Shown here piece by piece: positions 12,601-24,085 of a stretch of 64,000 nucleotides of DNA. This DNA is from Loxodes magnus (taxonomy: Eukaryota; Ciliophora; Karyorelictea; Loxodida; Loxodidae). The stretch's first letter is position 1. Each line of letters starts with the position of its first letter. The stretch covers positions 1 through 64,000 of the forward strand of contig CAMPDV010001268.1 in assembly GCA_946699065.1 (NCBI GenBank), read 5' to 3'. The position numbers were made by a program, and so were the translations under genes. The notes under the pieces were generated by a model. That model had not been told where the DNA came from, ran no database searches, and saw only the letters and a list, made by a program, of their open reading frames with translations.

Positions 12601-13700
12601 GGGAGGAATTAGAAATAATATAGAGAAGATCTTTACGAACGAACGTAGATGCCCCTTTTTAATTGCAAAATGAGATTTTAGAACATAAACTGTATTTTAT
12701 GAAATTTAAATATTATCTATGACGAAAACGTTGAGATTAAGAGGCAGATTAATAGGCAACTAAGGAAAAAAAATAGACGGATTAATGCTCGACCTAAGTA
12801 AAGAAGAGAATTTTATATTTGAATTATTCTGCACAGCAGTAAAATTAGAATTAAAAATTGAGGACAAAGATATATTTATAGAGAATAGTAATAATAATTA
12901 AAAGGAAAGAAAAACATTAATCGTGTAATTTGAAAATATAGAGTATACGTAGAAGATAGAGAAAGAATGGAGTAAATGGTAACAACATTATAGAAAGACG
13001 TGATTTGATGAATATGTAGTAGGAGCACCCAACTACCTGAGATATAATAAAAATAGAAAATATGAAATAAGCTAAATATTTAGAATAAGAACGAGATGTA
13101 ATAAGAGCTAGGATTGCTTAAAAAGAAAGACACCTAGTTGTGACATGTTAATGCCCTTTCTGAATGATGCAAGAGAAAATGAAAAACATATAATAGAAAT
13201 ATGTTCAGAATACAAAGAAGGAAGATAAATATGTATTTGAAATCTAAGAGTAATAGGAGTAGAAAGATAAGGAATGGAACTATGATATAATACGAGGTAC
13301 GGTCAATTTCGAGAAATTCATTAGAACCTAAGAAGAGTAAAAAAGAGCTAAAGCTGACTTGATAATAAAAGATTATATCAAAAATATATTAGAAAAAAGG
13401 ATATATAGAAAGAAAATTGAATGAAAAAAAGAAATATAAAAATACTATAGAGCAGGAAAAGGATAATTTTTATGAGTGTATAACAGCTTGATTAAGAAGA
13501 AAAGAATTAGAAACGAAAACTAGTAAGATATGTAAGAAAAATAAATAAGCCTGCAATAAAGACCTAATAAAGCGTAGATAGATAGAAGACAGAAGAACAA
13601 GAGATAATGTAGAGAAAAATGATGAAGATATGTAACTAATAAGAGAAGAATTTTTATTACCTGAAGGCTTACTTGAAGAAACGGACATATATTGAGATAT
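9651..13700 (+). mobile_element. LINE ORF2: APE-type endonuclease and reverse transcriptase, decayed
   Basis: Non-LTR retrotransposon polyprotein. A charged Lys/Glu-rich leader (9.7-10.2 kb) precedes an endonuclease/exonuclease/phosphatase domain (VINIYAP and IIGNWNVHIEK, 10455-10605). The RT domain shows NPMNYRAVYLFN (11640), YGFKKGK (11758), FVDIKKTYDSV (11855), KGLKQGTITSTWLFN (12030) and FVYANNLALIS (12168), then TTFQYLGYI (12372). Near 13.1-13.2 kb is a Cys/His tail ending HIIEICSEYKEGR, typical of LINE C-termini. EEP and the YANN box share a frame, but the FVDI block is in another frame, so there are at least two indels. Catalytic aspartates are lost: GNWN where the family has GD.N, and YANN where it has .ADD. 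With ORF1 at 7.8 kb this would be one dead LINE copy. Confidence 0.8.
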
Positions 13701-13708
13701 GAAAAGAG

Positions 13709-13745
13709 TTGCACACTAACTAGGTGCTACGTGCTCTATAATCAA
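13709..13745 (-). repeat. Isolated terminus of the 520-bp repeat, inverted
   Basis: On the minus strand this reads TTGATTATAGAGCACGTAGC and continues as the same terminal hairpin found at 9131, 32329 and 62777. It sits just after the LINE ORF2, so the interval 9131-13745 is bracketed by inverted copies of this terminus. Hairpin arm sequences differ from copy 1 but still pair. Confidence 0.55.
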
Positions 13746-15627
13746 TTTTATTTATTTGTTTATTTGCTTATAAGATAAAATAAGGATTGTCTTTTTATAT
13801 AAAAGCAAGTTTATAGATGAGAAAGATAAACCATATTTTTTACTTTTAGAACCACTTAAGACGCAAATATACTTTTATAACTACTCTAAATTCTAGTTTC
13901 TATCACTTTCCTTTCAGAGTCTATTTTTAGCAGCGAAAAATAATTTTAATATTAATATTAAAATTATTGCTTAGAGTATTTCAATTTTTAGGTAATTTAT
14001 TGTTATTTTATTTCACTTTAGGTAAGGCATTATATCCCAATTTTCAAATCTTCTTTGATTTATCTACATAAGAGTGAAATAACAAAGTCTATTATTTATA
14101 AATTCCTTAGCTTTTGGGATATTTTTCAACCTTTTTCTCCTTAATGAAAAATTTATAAACTATTAACTTAAGAAAGGATTATTTTAGATATGTTTCTAGG
14201 ATAATAAATCCAAAAATATAGAGTAGCTATCAAATTATTTACTTTTAATGCTAACCCTTTTTAGCTTTTTACTCAGTGATATTAGATTATCAGCAGAAAG
14301 CATAAGCCCTTCATTTAATTTATTTTCATCTTCAGCTTTATATATTATATTCCTAGATATTCAGGTTAGAGTTTTATTTGAATGAGGCTAATATGACTGA
14401 CATTTAGAAAGACATGATTTTCTTCATTTTTAATAACTGATGTTAAGAGTGTAGATATGAAATTAAAGTAGCATAGGATTTAATTCAGCTTTTATTAAGC
14501 ATTTTCTATTGGCCACTGAAGGGTTAGTGAGCACTGAGTAATTTGAGTTATGTAGATGATTGAACTAAGCGCTCTGTATTTATTGGGTTTTTTCTTTCCC
14601 ATTTGATTGAAAACATTAAGAAATAATGCTTAGCTATAATATAGACAGCTTTGGTTGTGGATTTGCTTTTAAAGACTAAGATAAAATGGATTTACCCAAA
14701 TGCTCTTCAGTATAGAGAAATTAATTACTTTAGTCTCTCATAATTTTAGTAAAGAGAATAGAATATGACAAAGAAATACATTTAGAATATGCCTTTATAA
14801 TGAGTAACTAAGAAAATTTAAGTAAGAGTAAAAATAAAAAATCCTTTGAGTTTCTAATTACCTTAATAAGGATATTCAACATATTCTAAGCTATTGAATC
14901 ACATTTAATCTGATTCTTTTATTAATTTTGCTTAATTCCTTCAACCCAGATAAACAATTTTATTCCTATATAGCTATTCTATTCTAGCTATTAAAGTTAG
15001 ATTTAATCATCTTCTATCCATTTTAGTCAATACTGGCTATTAAAACTCTTTCAAAGGCTAATTTACCAACTTTTACCTTTTAAGCATATCCTATAAAAAG
15101 CATTTTCTTTCCTTTTTAGCCTTATATTTTTAATTTATAGTTGAAGCAAAGAAATCTTTGCAGCTATAAAATAATATGATTTTTATAATAAGCTTTAAAA
15201 AATGCAGAGTAGACTAATAGAAAGTATCTTATACTTCAGTAGTTTGAGAAACCATCTGCTTCAAAGATATTATATCAGTCAATTAATTTATTAACTATAT
15301 CATATGTAAAGAAAGATTCATAAGTAGAAAGTAAGGAAGAATATGCAAAAGCTTTTGTCATAAAGGATAAATCAATAATCAATTTAAATCTCAAAGAAAT
15401 CAAATATTAACTCTTACCTTATTTAATACCTATATATCTTATTAGGTTATAGGAGTTTAATTCAAAATATCATGCTTAATATACAGACAAGCATAGTTTA
15501 GCAATAAGTAACTTTCAATGCAGTATGAATCAGTCTCTTTTATAGGATACTGAAGTTAAAATAGAAGCTTCTTATTTTAACCCTTATACTTGCTTTCAAA
15601 GTGTAATCATTATAGCTAAAAGAAAAA
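13746..15627. other. No supportable gene
   Basis: AT-rich. I see no domain, repeat or RNA gene. It contains the upstream region of the first receptor gene. Confidence 0.45.
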
Positions 15628-18600
15628 ATGGGAGTCTATTGAATGCTGCTTTTATTTTTCTTAGTTTTACATACTAAAAGCTATATCATTTTATCCCTGT
15701 ATAGTCTGAGAACAGATGTAGAGCTATTAAGTATAATCAGGACTAATTTAGGAGGATAAGCAGAATTTTTGTATATAGAAAAAGAGCTAAAAAACTAATT
15801 TTAGTTTCGATTAGAATTCAACGCTACAACAGCTTAGAAAGTACTAGCTATTATAGATATTACTAACTCTTAAGTATTCAATTAGTAGATCTAATTTGAG
15901 TGCCATAAGAGCAATATTATTCATTTTATTCCAGGCTCTTAGAGGGTTTACTCTAAAGACTAAATTGGGTAAGCTTTTTATACTAATCCTTCTGCTTAAG
16001 AGGAAGCTGAAGCTACTTTAGCTCTTTTTAGATACTTTAACTGAAGTGTAGTAGGTCTGCTATAGGATAAATGATTCTAACCTGCTATGGATTTACTATA
16101 AACTTCTGATTTGAGTGTAAGGATAAGATTATTACTTTCTAATACATATTTTAACTAGGAGCTTATAGAATAGATAGGAGGAGAATTAAAGAGAATTGGA
16201 GTTAGTATTTTCTATTTTTCAAGTACTTCTGAAATTACTTTAAGCATGCAAATTATAGCTTAAATTCTTAATATATAAAAGGAAGGATTCCAATGAATAT
16301 TTGGTACCTTATCATCTTTCAAAATTGTCTAAAATATAGGAAACCAAAATTTACTAGAGGGGTTGCTTTTAGTCTCTCCTTAGTTATTTTAATCTAAAGC
16401 ACTGCTAGATTGGTATTTCCTAGAGTTCTATCTAAAGTTGATTAATAAATTAAAATTTGATCAAACTTCAAAAAGAATAATATATGAAGCCTGAATTAAA
16501 GAGTCCAAGAAAGTAAAATTTGACTATAAGATCTACAACCTATAAAATAATTAGCTTATTGAGATTGGATGAATTAAGGAACATAAAGTTAGCTTAAATT
16601 AATCTCCTGTATTCTTAGGATCTACTAATGTAGTACCTTAAGGAGATTAAGTTGATATCGAAGTTTCTTATTCAGCTAATGAAACAGACTTTGATGGTAG
16701 TAGAGCTACATGGTGCATAAATATAATTTATGGTATAGAGTTAGGATTTCAGTAGATCAACCTAAGAGAAGATATTTTGCAATATTTTAATCTAAAGCCT
16801 AATGGATATTAAGTAGGAGGTAATATCTGGAATTATGAATATGGAGATGCTGAATATTAGAGGATGAAGAATAAAATGGGAGTTGCAATGCTAACTACAT
16901 ATTCATCAGATATTACAAATGACTGATTATAGTATTTATATTCCTAAGGCTAATATAGACCTGCAATTGGAGCTACTACTACAAATGAAATATTTTCGAA
17001 TCAGAAAGATTATCCTAACTTTGTAAGAGTCATAAATTCTGATGCTTATATGGCAGTACTGCAAATAACTTTTATAAGGATATATAAATGAGAAAAAATA
17101 GCTCTTCTTTACGGTGATGATATTTGAGCTCTAACTCTAGGTCAAGCTTTAGAAATAGAAGCGTAAAAATGAGGAATTGAAATAAAAAATCCTGAAGATA
17201 TGAGAAAATTTCCTTCCATACTCGCTGGAAGAAACGGATCTTAGTGGAAACCTCAAGTAGAAAAATTTCAAAAAAGTGGAGCAAGGATAGGAATTTGCGT
17301 TTGTTTCCCTGAGGATACTTTTTATTTTATTTTTCCATATTTATATGACCTTGGAGCTAGAGGAGGAGACTGGGTGTGGTTAGCTAATGAATGAATTTAT
17401 GAAACCATACTAAAAGATGCTTAAGATAATAAAAAAAATAATAAGGCCATTGAAATAGTAAAAGGAACTTTACAATATAATCCTTCTACTTGAAGCACTG
17501 AATATGGATAAGTAATCTTTTAAAAGTTCATAGATACATATGGAATATTTCCTAATTGATAAACCTCTTTTAGCTTTGACTCTACTCTTTTATTAGCAGC
17601 TGGTCTTGACTTGGCAATTAATCAAGGTCAAGATTATAATAATTGAAAAATTCTTAACGACGCTATTAGAAAAGCAAAAATAATAGGTACAACAGGTGTT
17701 TTAGGAATAGAAAGTGGAAGTAATGATCCAGTTACAAAAATATATGACATCATAAATCTAAGAAAAGAGTTAGGAAAATGAAAAGCCGAAAAAATAGGCT
17801 TAATTTGTACAGTCTGCTCAATTATTCTAGACTTTAGTAAATAAATAATGTGAGGAGATGAAAGTTTTGAAACTCCAAAAGACTATATTGAAGATATTGA
17901 CTGTCCTTTTAGAAGTAGAGAGATATAAACTTTAAGAGATGGAGAAAATTTATACTTCGGAATACTAGTTCTAATAGCTTCTTTAGCTCTATCTTTCGCT
18001 CTTTTAAGTTATCAAAGCTGGAAGAAATATCCTTTTTAAGAGCTAAATACTGAAATTTAAATGTCTGCAACAGATGGTATTTGACTTGCTTCATTTATGG
18101 TAGAGTAATGCTAATATGTTTCAGTTGGTCCTAACCTCGAAGCTATAGATAGAATATTAGCTGATATAATTAATTTATTCAAGCTTGATCTCTATGAGTT
18201 TGTGAGATGGGGAAAGGATTCCTTTCAAGTGTTCTTTTTTATATCTTTCTCTATAGTAGCGATATGAATTATACTTATCCTAATTCTTTGTCTAAGACTA
18301 GAAGAAAAGTACTCCAAAAGTGATTTAGCATAGAAACTTACCCTTATCTCATTCTATACTCTTCCTATTATAGGTTAATTAGCCTTTATCCCTGTGGTAT
18401 ATATCTTAACAGATACTTTTTAATGCATACATGCAGTTGATTCTAATAGAGATGGAAGCTTAAATTGGACAGAAAGTTATCTAGAAAGAGATTGCTATAC
18501 GCAATGCTGAGAGGGAAAGCATTAATACCATGTAGTTTTATCTTCCATCTCTCTTTTCTTTTGAATCCCTTCATTAACTTTTCTACGTCCTTTCTTATAA

Positions 18601-19680
18601 GTTATATAAGATGATGCCCATATTAAGCAAACACAGCATTTTATACTTCTAAAGACCTTCATTTAAATAATAACTACAATAGTCTAAAAAGCTCTAAGCA
18701 TAAAGAGTTAGAAGTATTATGGCTTATTTTTTGTGATAGTCTTCCTTTTTTACACAGCTTTAACATGTAAAACGAAGAGCTATAACTATGGAAGGATTTA
18801 AGGCTTTTAGATATTATGCTAGATAGCAATCATATGAAGCTCTTTATTAGCAACTCTTAGTATGTTTACTGGCACAGAAGGAAAAAATATATGGCTTGGC
18901 TTATTGGTAGCAGGTTGGATGGTTCTATTTCTAGGTGGTTTGCTATTCATCTGGAACAAATATCCTAAGTATCTGTTCAGGTAAAAGCAAGATAATACAA
19001 TTCTGTTTCGTTTTGCCTTCAAACCTTGGGCTAAAGTATAAATACTGGAGTAACATATCAAGACTTATAAAAACCACTCTCTAGCAATCGTTTAGAGCCC
19101 AATTAAAGATGAATCTCTAAGTAAAAATGATTTCTAATAGGTTACAAAAGAAGAAATTACTTAAAAGCAAGAACTTGATTCTGATTAAACTATTGACTTT
19201 GAAGTAAAGAGACAAGAGCTTTAAATAGCCTAAGAGATTCAAAAATAGTAGATTGAAGAGTAAAGCGAATCAATTATTTTTAATTAGCATAAAGAGGAAA
19301 ATGAGGATAAAGATGCTAATCAAGTCGAAAAATACTTAAGTGGAATAGGGATTTAGTTTGAAGAGGACAAGTAAATATTTTATATCAGAAGAATAAATTT
19401 AAAAAGAATAAAAAATATCTCTTTTAAAAGAAGAAAATAAAAAAGTGAGTTGGATATTAAACTCTTCTAACAATAATCTTATTTTATGTTTAAAAAGCTA
19501 AAGCTTCATCCATATTAGAAATAACTTTTAGGCTAAATTAAATAAGTTAGCTGTCTAAAGAATTTAAAAAAAAAGGAAAATTATAAAATAACAAAAGGCT
19601 ATAAAGAATGTAGATTTCAGTTCAAAGTAAAAATAATTAAAAAGCATATTAAAAAGATCTAAGTTGTAGATCAACAATGA
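15628..19680 (+). CDS. Tandem-PBP1 ectodomain, seven-helix receptor-like protein, copy 1
   Basis: Predicted surface receptor of about 1350 residues when UAA/UAG = Gln and UGA = Trp. The start ATG at 15628 gives a signal peptide (MGVYWMLLLFFLVLHTKS). Residues ~20-310 resemble a degenerate PBP1/ANF-receptor lobe (NPSAQEEAEATLALFRYFNW). Residues ~330-715 are a second, clearer PBP1 domain with SYSANETDFDGS, GVAMLTTYSSD, TTTNEIFSNQKDYPNFVRV and YKWEKIALLYGDDIW. A Cys-containing linker (MWGDESFETPKD, then DIDCPFRSRE) leads into about seven membrane helices (residues ~775-1110), including HAVDSNRDGSLNW, WEGKHQYH and NYGRIQGFQ. A Lys/Glu/Gln-rich cytosolic tail ends at TGA 19678. The ligand is unknown; the fold usually binds small molecules or peptides. 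The layout resembles class C GPCRs, but I cannot show homology in the helices. Diverged from copies 2 and 3. Confidence 0.75.
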
Positions 19681-19975
19681 AGGATATTTTAAGGTAAATT
19701 AACGATTTAGTATGAAAGAAAATTTTTAATTCTGAGATATTAAATATATTTAATCCTCATTTTGGATATTAATCTTGGTTTATTTTGATAAAAATATGGA
19801 AGAATGATTTTTATCTTGAATAAAGAAAGATATAATCACCTTTTACTAAAAGAAACTGTAGAAGGTATGCTCAGTAAATTAGGATTTCTAAGAATAAGTT
19901 AAAGAAATAAACAAAAATAAAGAGTCTGTTATATAGTGCTGTAAAGATTCAGTAAGATAATAATTTATTAAAAAG

Positions 19976-20251
19976 GAAATTAGCAGTAAATTTGAATCTT
20001 CGGAAGTGAAAATACGAATAGCTCAATTAGAAGAGAAGTTTGATAGGATTGTAACATATATGCAATTAGTATATTTAAAAATTAATACATTGGAAATACG
20101 AAGGACACTACGACAGGGCAAATACCAGATTTTAAATAGAGAAAAATTCCAAAATACTGGTTTTGCAAGTCACTAAGTAAGATAATTTGGTAGATCTCTA
20201 AAAAATAAAAGATAGAAGAAATTAAATTTTTAATAAATGAAGCAACTAGAT
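19976..20251 (+). pseudogene. Coiled-coil coding remnant interrupted by a retroelement
   Basis: A frame starting near 19976 reads as a charged coiled coil (includes KIRIAQLEEKFDRIVTYMQ) followed by a basic segment. It resembles the middle of the Gag-like proteins in this window, so it may be an older element. It is broken at 20252 by the 842-bp insertion, and the same frame resumes at 21126. The ATG of the inserted element is in this same frame. No start, knuckle or end could be fixed, so the assignment is weak. Confidence 0.3.
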
Positions 20252-20267
20252 ATTACATAATGAGGAA
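20252..20267 (+). repeat. Target-site duplication, left (16 bp)
   Basis: ATTACATAATGAGGAA, repeated exactly at 21110-21125 on the other side of the element. Confidence 0.8.
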
Positions 20268-21109
20268 TATCTTATAAAAAAATGGATTAATCTCTTCGAC
20301 TCTCAAAAAATTAACTTAGAAACCTAAAGAGAAAAGCGGCAAAAGAAATTTAGGAAAAATAATAACAATAGGAGGAGTCAAGCTCTTCTTCAGAAGGTAA
20401 AGTTATGGTAGGATAAATAGAGATAAGTTAACCTAAAAACGAAACTAATCAAAAACTTTAAATTTAATTAGACCAAATGTAAAAAGTAATCTCAAATTAT
20501 GTAGAAACAACTTACAACTTAGGCGAAAAAATACGGGAACTAATGAGTAACATAGAAGATTAGAACAACAAATTACTAATACTTAGAAGATAACTTATTT
20601 GTAGCAAATTAATAACGGAAGAATAACTCTGAACTTAATCATAATAAAATTTTAAATACGACACAAAATGGAAATAGAAAAAATACCAATAGAATTAAAA
20701 ACAGAATTGAATCCAGAAAAAGAAATGATTGCTACAAGTTTCATTAAAAGATTAGAAAATATAGAAAATAAATTATCATAAAAAAGAACGAAATAAAGAC
20801 AATAATACAAACTTTGTTGATGTTGCAAATCAAATCAACATATTTTAAAAAACTGTTGATAATGAAAGAAAATAAACGAATAAGAGCAAGAAAGAACATG
20901 GAGACAACTCAATAAACTATGAATAACTCCAACAGGGATCTACAAATAAAAGCTTTTTGCAAGACCACTTGAGCGGTTACAGTGGTAACCTTCCACTTAA
21001 TAAAAAGGTCGTGGATCACACCCACGTTAAAAAAACTGTCCGCAGGAACTGGTTGCAATTCCAGAGAATGCAAAACTCTACTAACTTTAAGTATATTATT
21101 ATTATTATT
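20268..21109 (+). mobile_element. Gag-only short retroelement (coiled coil + CCHC), copy A1
   Basis: 842-bp insertion with a 16-bp target duplication and a TTA-repeat 3' tail, as expected of target-primed retroposition. It encodes one protein from ATG 20282: MDQSLRLSKNQLRNLKRKAA, then a serine/acidic patch (EESSSSSEGK), a long coiled coil (LGEKIRELMSNIEDQNNKLL), and a CCHC knuckle CWCCKSNQHILKNC near 20818. One frameshift (~20660) separates coil and knuckle. The 3' end has three hairpins: GGTTAC/GTAACC (20975-20990), CGTGG/CCACG (21010-21026) and CTGG/CCAG (21049-21064). There is no endonuclease or RT, so it should depend on a LINE in trans. The protein aligns along its length with the element at 34628, but their DNA is well diverged, which suggests that the coding sequence was maintained. 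Duplication plus insert totals 858 bp, a multiple of three. Confidence 0.75.
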
Positions 21110-21125
21110 ATTACATAATGAGGAA
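21110..21125 (+). repeat. Target-site duplication, right (16 bp)
   Basis: Exact second copy of ATTACATAATGAGGAA, directly after the TTA-repeat tail. Confidence 0.8.
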
Positions 21126-21434
21126 AAATTTATAGAAGAAAGCTTTACTAAGGATTAAAATTACACGAAACAACTGAAGGAAATAATATTAAAATTTGCA
21201 AGGAATATTAGAGTAAATCCTACTAAAGAGCAAAAAGAAGATCGAAATGTTAAAAATAAGAACAAAAAATCTTTGAGTAACTTCATAAGAAGCAAAAGAA
21301 ATTTTATAAGATCAAATACAATTAAACTTTAAGGGGTTAACCTGATAATTGTAGCACCACTATAAATAATAATTATTATATTTTATTTTCTTGTTTGTTT
21401 TCAGTTAAACTTAATGTACTAATGTAGATTAAGA
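21126..21434. other. Resumed coiled-coil remnant, then spacer
   Basis: Continues the host sequence of the A1 insertion as a Lys/Gln-rich frame to about 21350. A short ATA/ATT-rich run follows that could be an older retroelement tail. Nothing else recognised. Confidence 0.3.
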
Positions 21435-22031
21435 TTGTTTTGGATTTTTATCCTTTATTATACTCCTACTTTATTCTTAATAATCCTAAGCCTTATTTTA
21501 ACTCTTTTTTTGGCTCTCAATTACCCTTTGAATGCTTTATTTAAATCATTACTCTTTAATTTTCGCTCAAATTATAGGTCTAAACATATTCGTCAAAAGC
21601 TTATATCTACCTTATTTGTAAGTACTTTACTTCAATTTTAATTTGCTATTTCGATACTTCAAGAAAGAATTTCAAAATACGAACTTAAATTTAAGACTCT
21701 AAATACAATGCTAAGCTAAATATCTAAAAGGCAAAGACACTTAACTTTCTCTATATACTTTATCTTAATCTTAACTATCTTATTCTACACTTATAAATAG
21801 AAGTTCAGAAACTACTTTTTTTAAACTGTCTTAGTCAACGCTCAAGCTATAAAGACAATAAGATAAAGATAATTGCACTATAGATACGAATAAGTACATA
21901 CCAAGTATTACTAACTTATTGAAAAGCAATCATAAAATATGACAATTCTAAACTTAGATATTTAACTAAGAAAGTTGGATAGCTTAATCATTATTTCTCT
22001 TTTAAGGTTCTCCAGTTAGCTATTTAAATGA
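21435..22031 (+). CDS. Probable small membrane protein with coiled coil
   Basis: Frame from ATG 21435 to TGA 22029, about 198 residues and no in-frame TGA before the end. It has an N-terminal hydrophobic helix (residues ~1-28, includes TPTLFLIILSLILTLFLAL) and a basic loop. An amphipathic, probably coiled-coil segment (ISILQERISKYELKFKTL) is followed by a second membrane helix (LTFSIYFILILTILFYTY) and a basic C-terminal part. I do not recognise a family. The alternation of helices and charged segments looks like a real protein rather than random AT-rich DNA, but in this code openness proves nothing. No homologue is visible elsewhere in the window. Confidence 0.35.
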
Positions 22032-23255
22032 TATAGTGGGTTAAAGGCTTATATAACTAGATTTATTTTAAGTACTCAAATTAAAATTTAAGGTAATCTT
22101 AATTTACCCAAACAGAGTAGAAAGTAGATATTTCGAGGATGTATTCTTATTATATAGTAACTAAAACCATCTAAATAAACAGAATATTATTTCCAGAATC
22201 CGATATAAAAATATCAAGTTATAGCTTACCAAAAAACTTGACTGCTCTTTAAATCTGAAAGATTAAGTTAAAGAAGTTAAGTATTAAGTTATATGTTCCA
22301 TTGTTTGAAAATAATAGCCTTTGACTCTTAAATAAATTAAATCTACATCTAATTAGGTTTAATAAATACCTGGTTGAATAATAAAAATGGAAACTATATA
22401 AGCTTTTTAGATGGAATCAGCCAGAAATTTAATTCTAAAACCTGAAATATTTTTATTTGATTAAAGCAATCTTAATGATCATGGTTAATAAACTCAACTT
22501 TTAAATGAAAAAATCTCAATGAAGACTTAAAGAGTATGATGGCTTAAAAGAATTGCTAAAGGAAGTTTAAAGCAATAAGATTATTAATAAGAATCAAGAA
22601 AAATAAGCCTTTGCTGAAATCTATTTAGCAGTATAAACTCCTTTTGATGCTAAACTTAAGCAAAATTAGTTATTTTACTCAGACAGAATATATTAATTCT
22701 TTAAAGTCTAATTTTAGTTTATCTAGGAAAAGTAAATCATTTGCAAGTCTATTATAATTAATTTTAGAACAAAGAGATATTGCCTTTATAACAGATAAAT
22801 CTATACTAATTGCACCTTTGTATGTACTATTCTAAAATCTATTAGCTAAATACCTTTCAAAGGTATATTCATTATTAGAAGATGCATCAGTTTTTAGTTA
22901 GTGATACCTTTAATGTCTAATAAGACAATATTTTGCAAAAAAAAATCAAAAGACATCTTTGAGAATCAGGCTAACTATGCAGGCTTCGTATGAAGGATAT
23001 TTTATCTGGTAAAGCCTAGTTTAAGATATTATTCTTCGAATTTCATAACACTTTTTTGAAATTACTTAATAATTTATACCATTTCAATACCGTTTACCTA
23101 TTAATTTTATCCTTCATTAAGGATATAATTGATACTAACTAATACAGAAATAAGCTTTGCATTTAGTTTTAAATAATCTTATTTTAATATACTTTTTAAG
23201 TAATTTAGAGGATTCTATATATTTAATATAATTATAAGTCTTGTCGTTTTGTGGT
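22032..23255. other. No supportable gene
   Basis: AT-rich, no recognised domain or repeat on either strand. Confidence 0.45.
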
Positions 23256-24085
23256 CTTTCAACTCCATAAGGAAAACAGCATATGCTTAATCCTTTAAAT
23301 AAAAATGTTTGAAAAATTCAATTTTAGCGAGATTGCTACTTAATTTTCTCCAGATTTTCTTTCCATCTCTTCTCGTATAATGAACATTTTGGACTTTAAT
23401 ACATTCTTTTAATTCTGTCATTTTTTTTCTTCTTCTGTTACTCTTGGATCCAATATTTCTTTATCTCTATTAAAATTTCCATCACTTCCAATGAAGATAA
23501 CATACGCTCCCACAGTAGTAACATTTTTTTTAATTTTTAATGATTTTCCCTGTCGGGTTTGCTCTTCTTTAACTTCGATCTCCATTTGTCCACTCCAGTT
23601 TAGCTTTACTCTATCCATGATGACTTATCTTTTTATTTTTGAACTCATATTGCCAGTTAGGTAATTTGTCTGGCCTAGTCTTGCCGGAGATTTCAGAACT
23701 GCTCATTTTCCTTTATTAAGTCATTAATCTAGATTCATTCTGTTCCTCATTTCGTTATTTTCGTTCTAGTCTCAGAATGAGCTTTTCATTCAAAACATTC
23801 ATTTTTTAAACCTCTTCTGAAGGCTGACGATCATAAGCACAAGCTGGATTATGTCTAATTTATTTTCCAAATTCGAATTCATGGACTATCTGATGCATGA
23901 CAATTTTTATTATTTTCTTAATTTCAGTTAAGGAATCTACTTTTATCTTTTCCCTGCCTTTATGAGTTATTGTTTCTATTCTTATTAAGAAGAGGATTAG
24001 TCATAAATTGATGTGGTAAGAGAAGTTTATTTTCATTTTCTCCTGCTCTGATGAGGTGGTTAAAAAATCCTTCTTGAAGCTAGCA
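23256..24085 (-). mobile_element. Gag-like retroelement ORF, minus strand, decayed
   Basis: Minus-strand remnant whose start (SFKKDF.TTSSEQEK, complement 24040-24083) matches the start of the LINE ORF1 at 7791. It has a coiled-coil region (VLNEKLILRLERKQRNEEQN, around 23.75-23.8 kb) and a knuckle-like CYYCGSVCYLHW (complement of 23488-23523) that keeps C-X2-C and a histidine but not the usual CCHC spacing. A basic tail runs to about 23.25 kb. Several frame changes are needed. I infer an old, inactive ORF1 related to the 7.8-kb LINE. No tail or target duplication was found. Confidence 0.5.
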
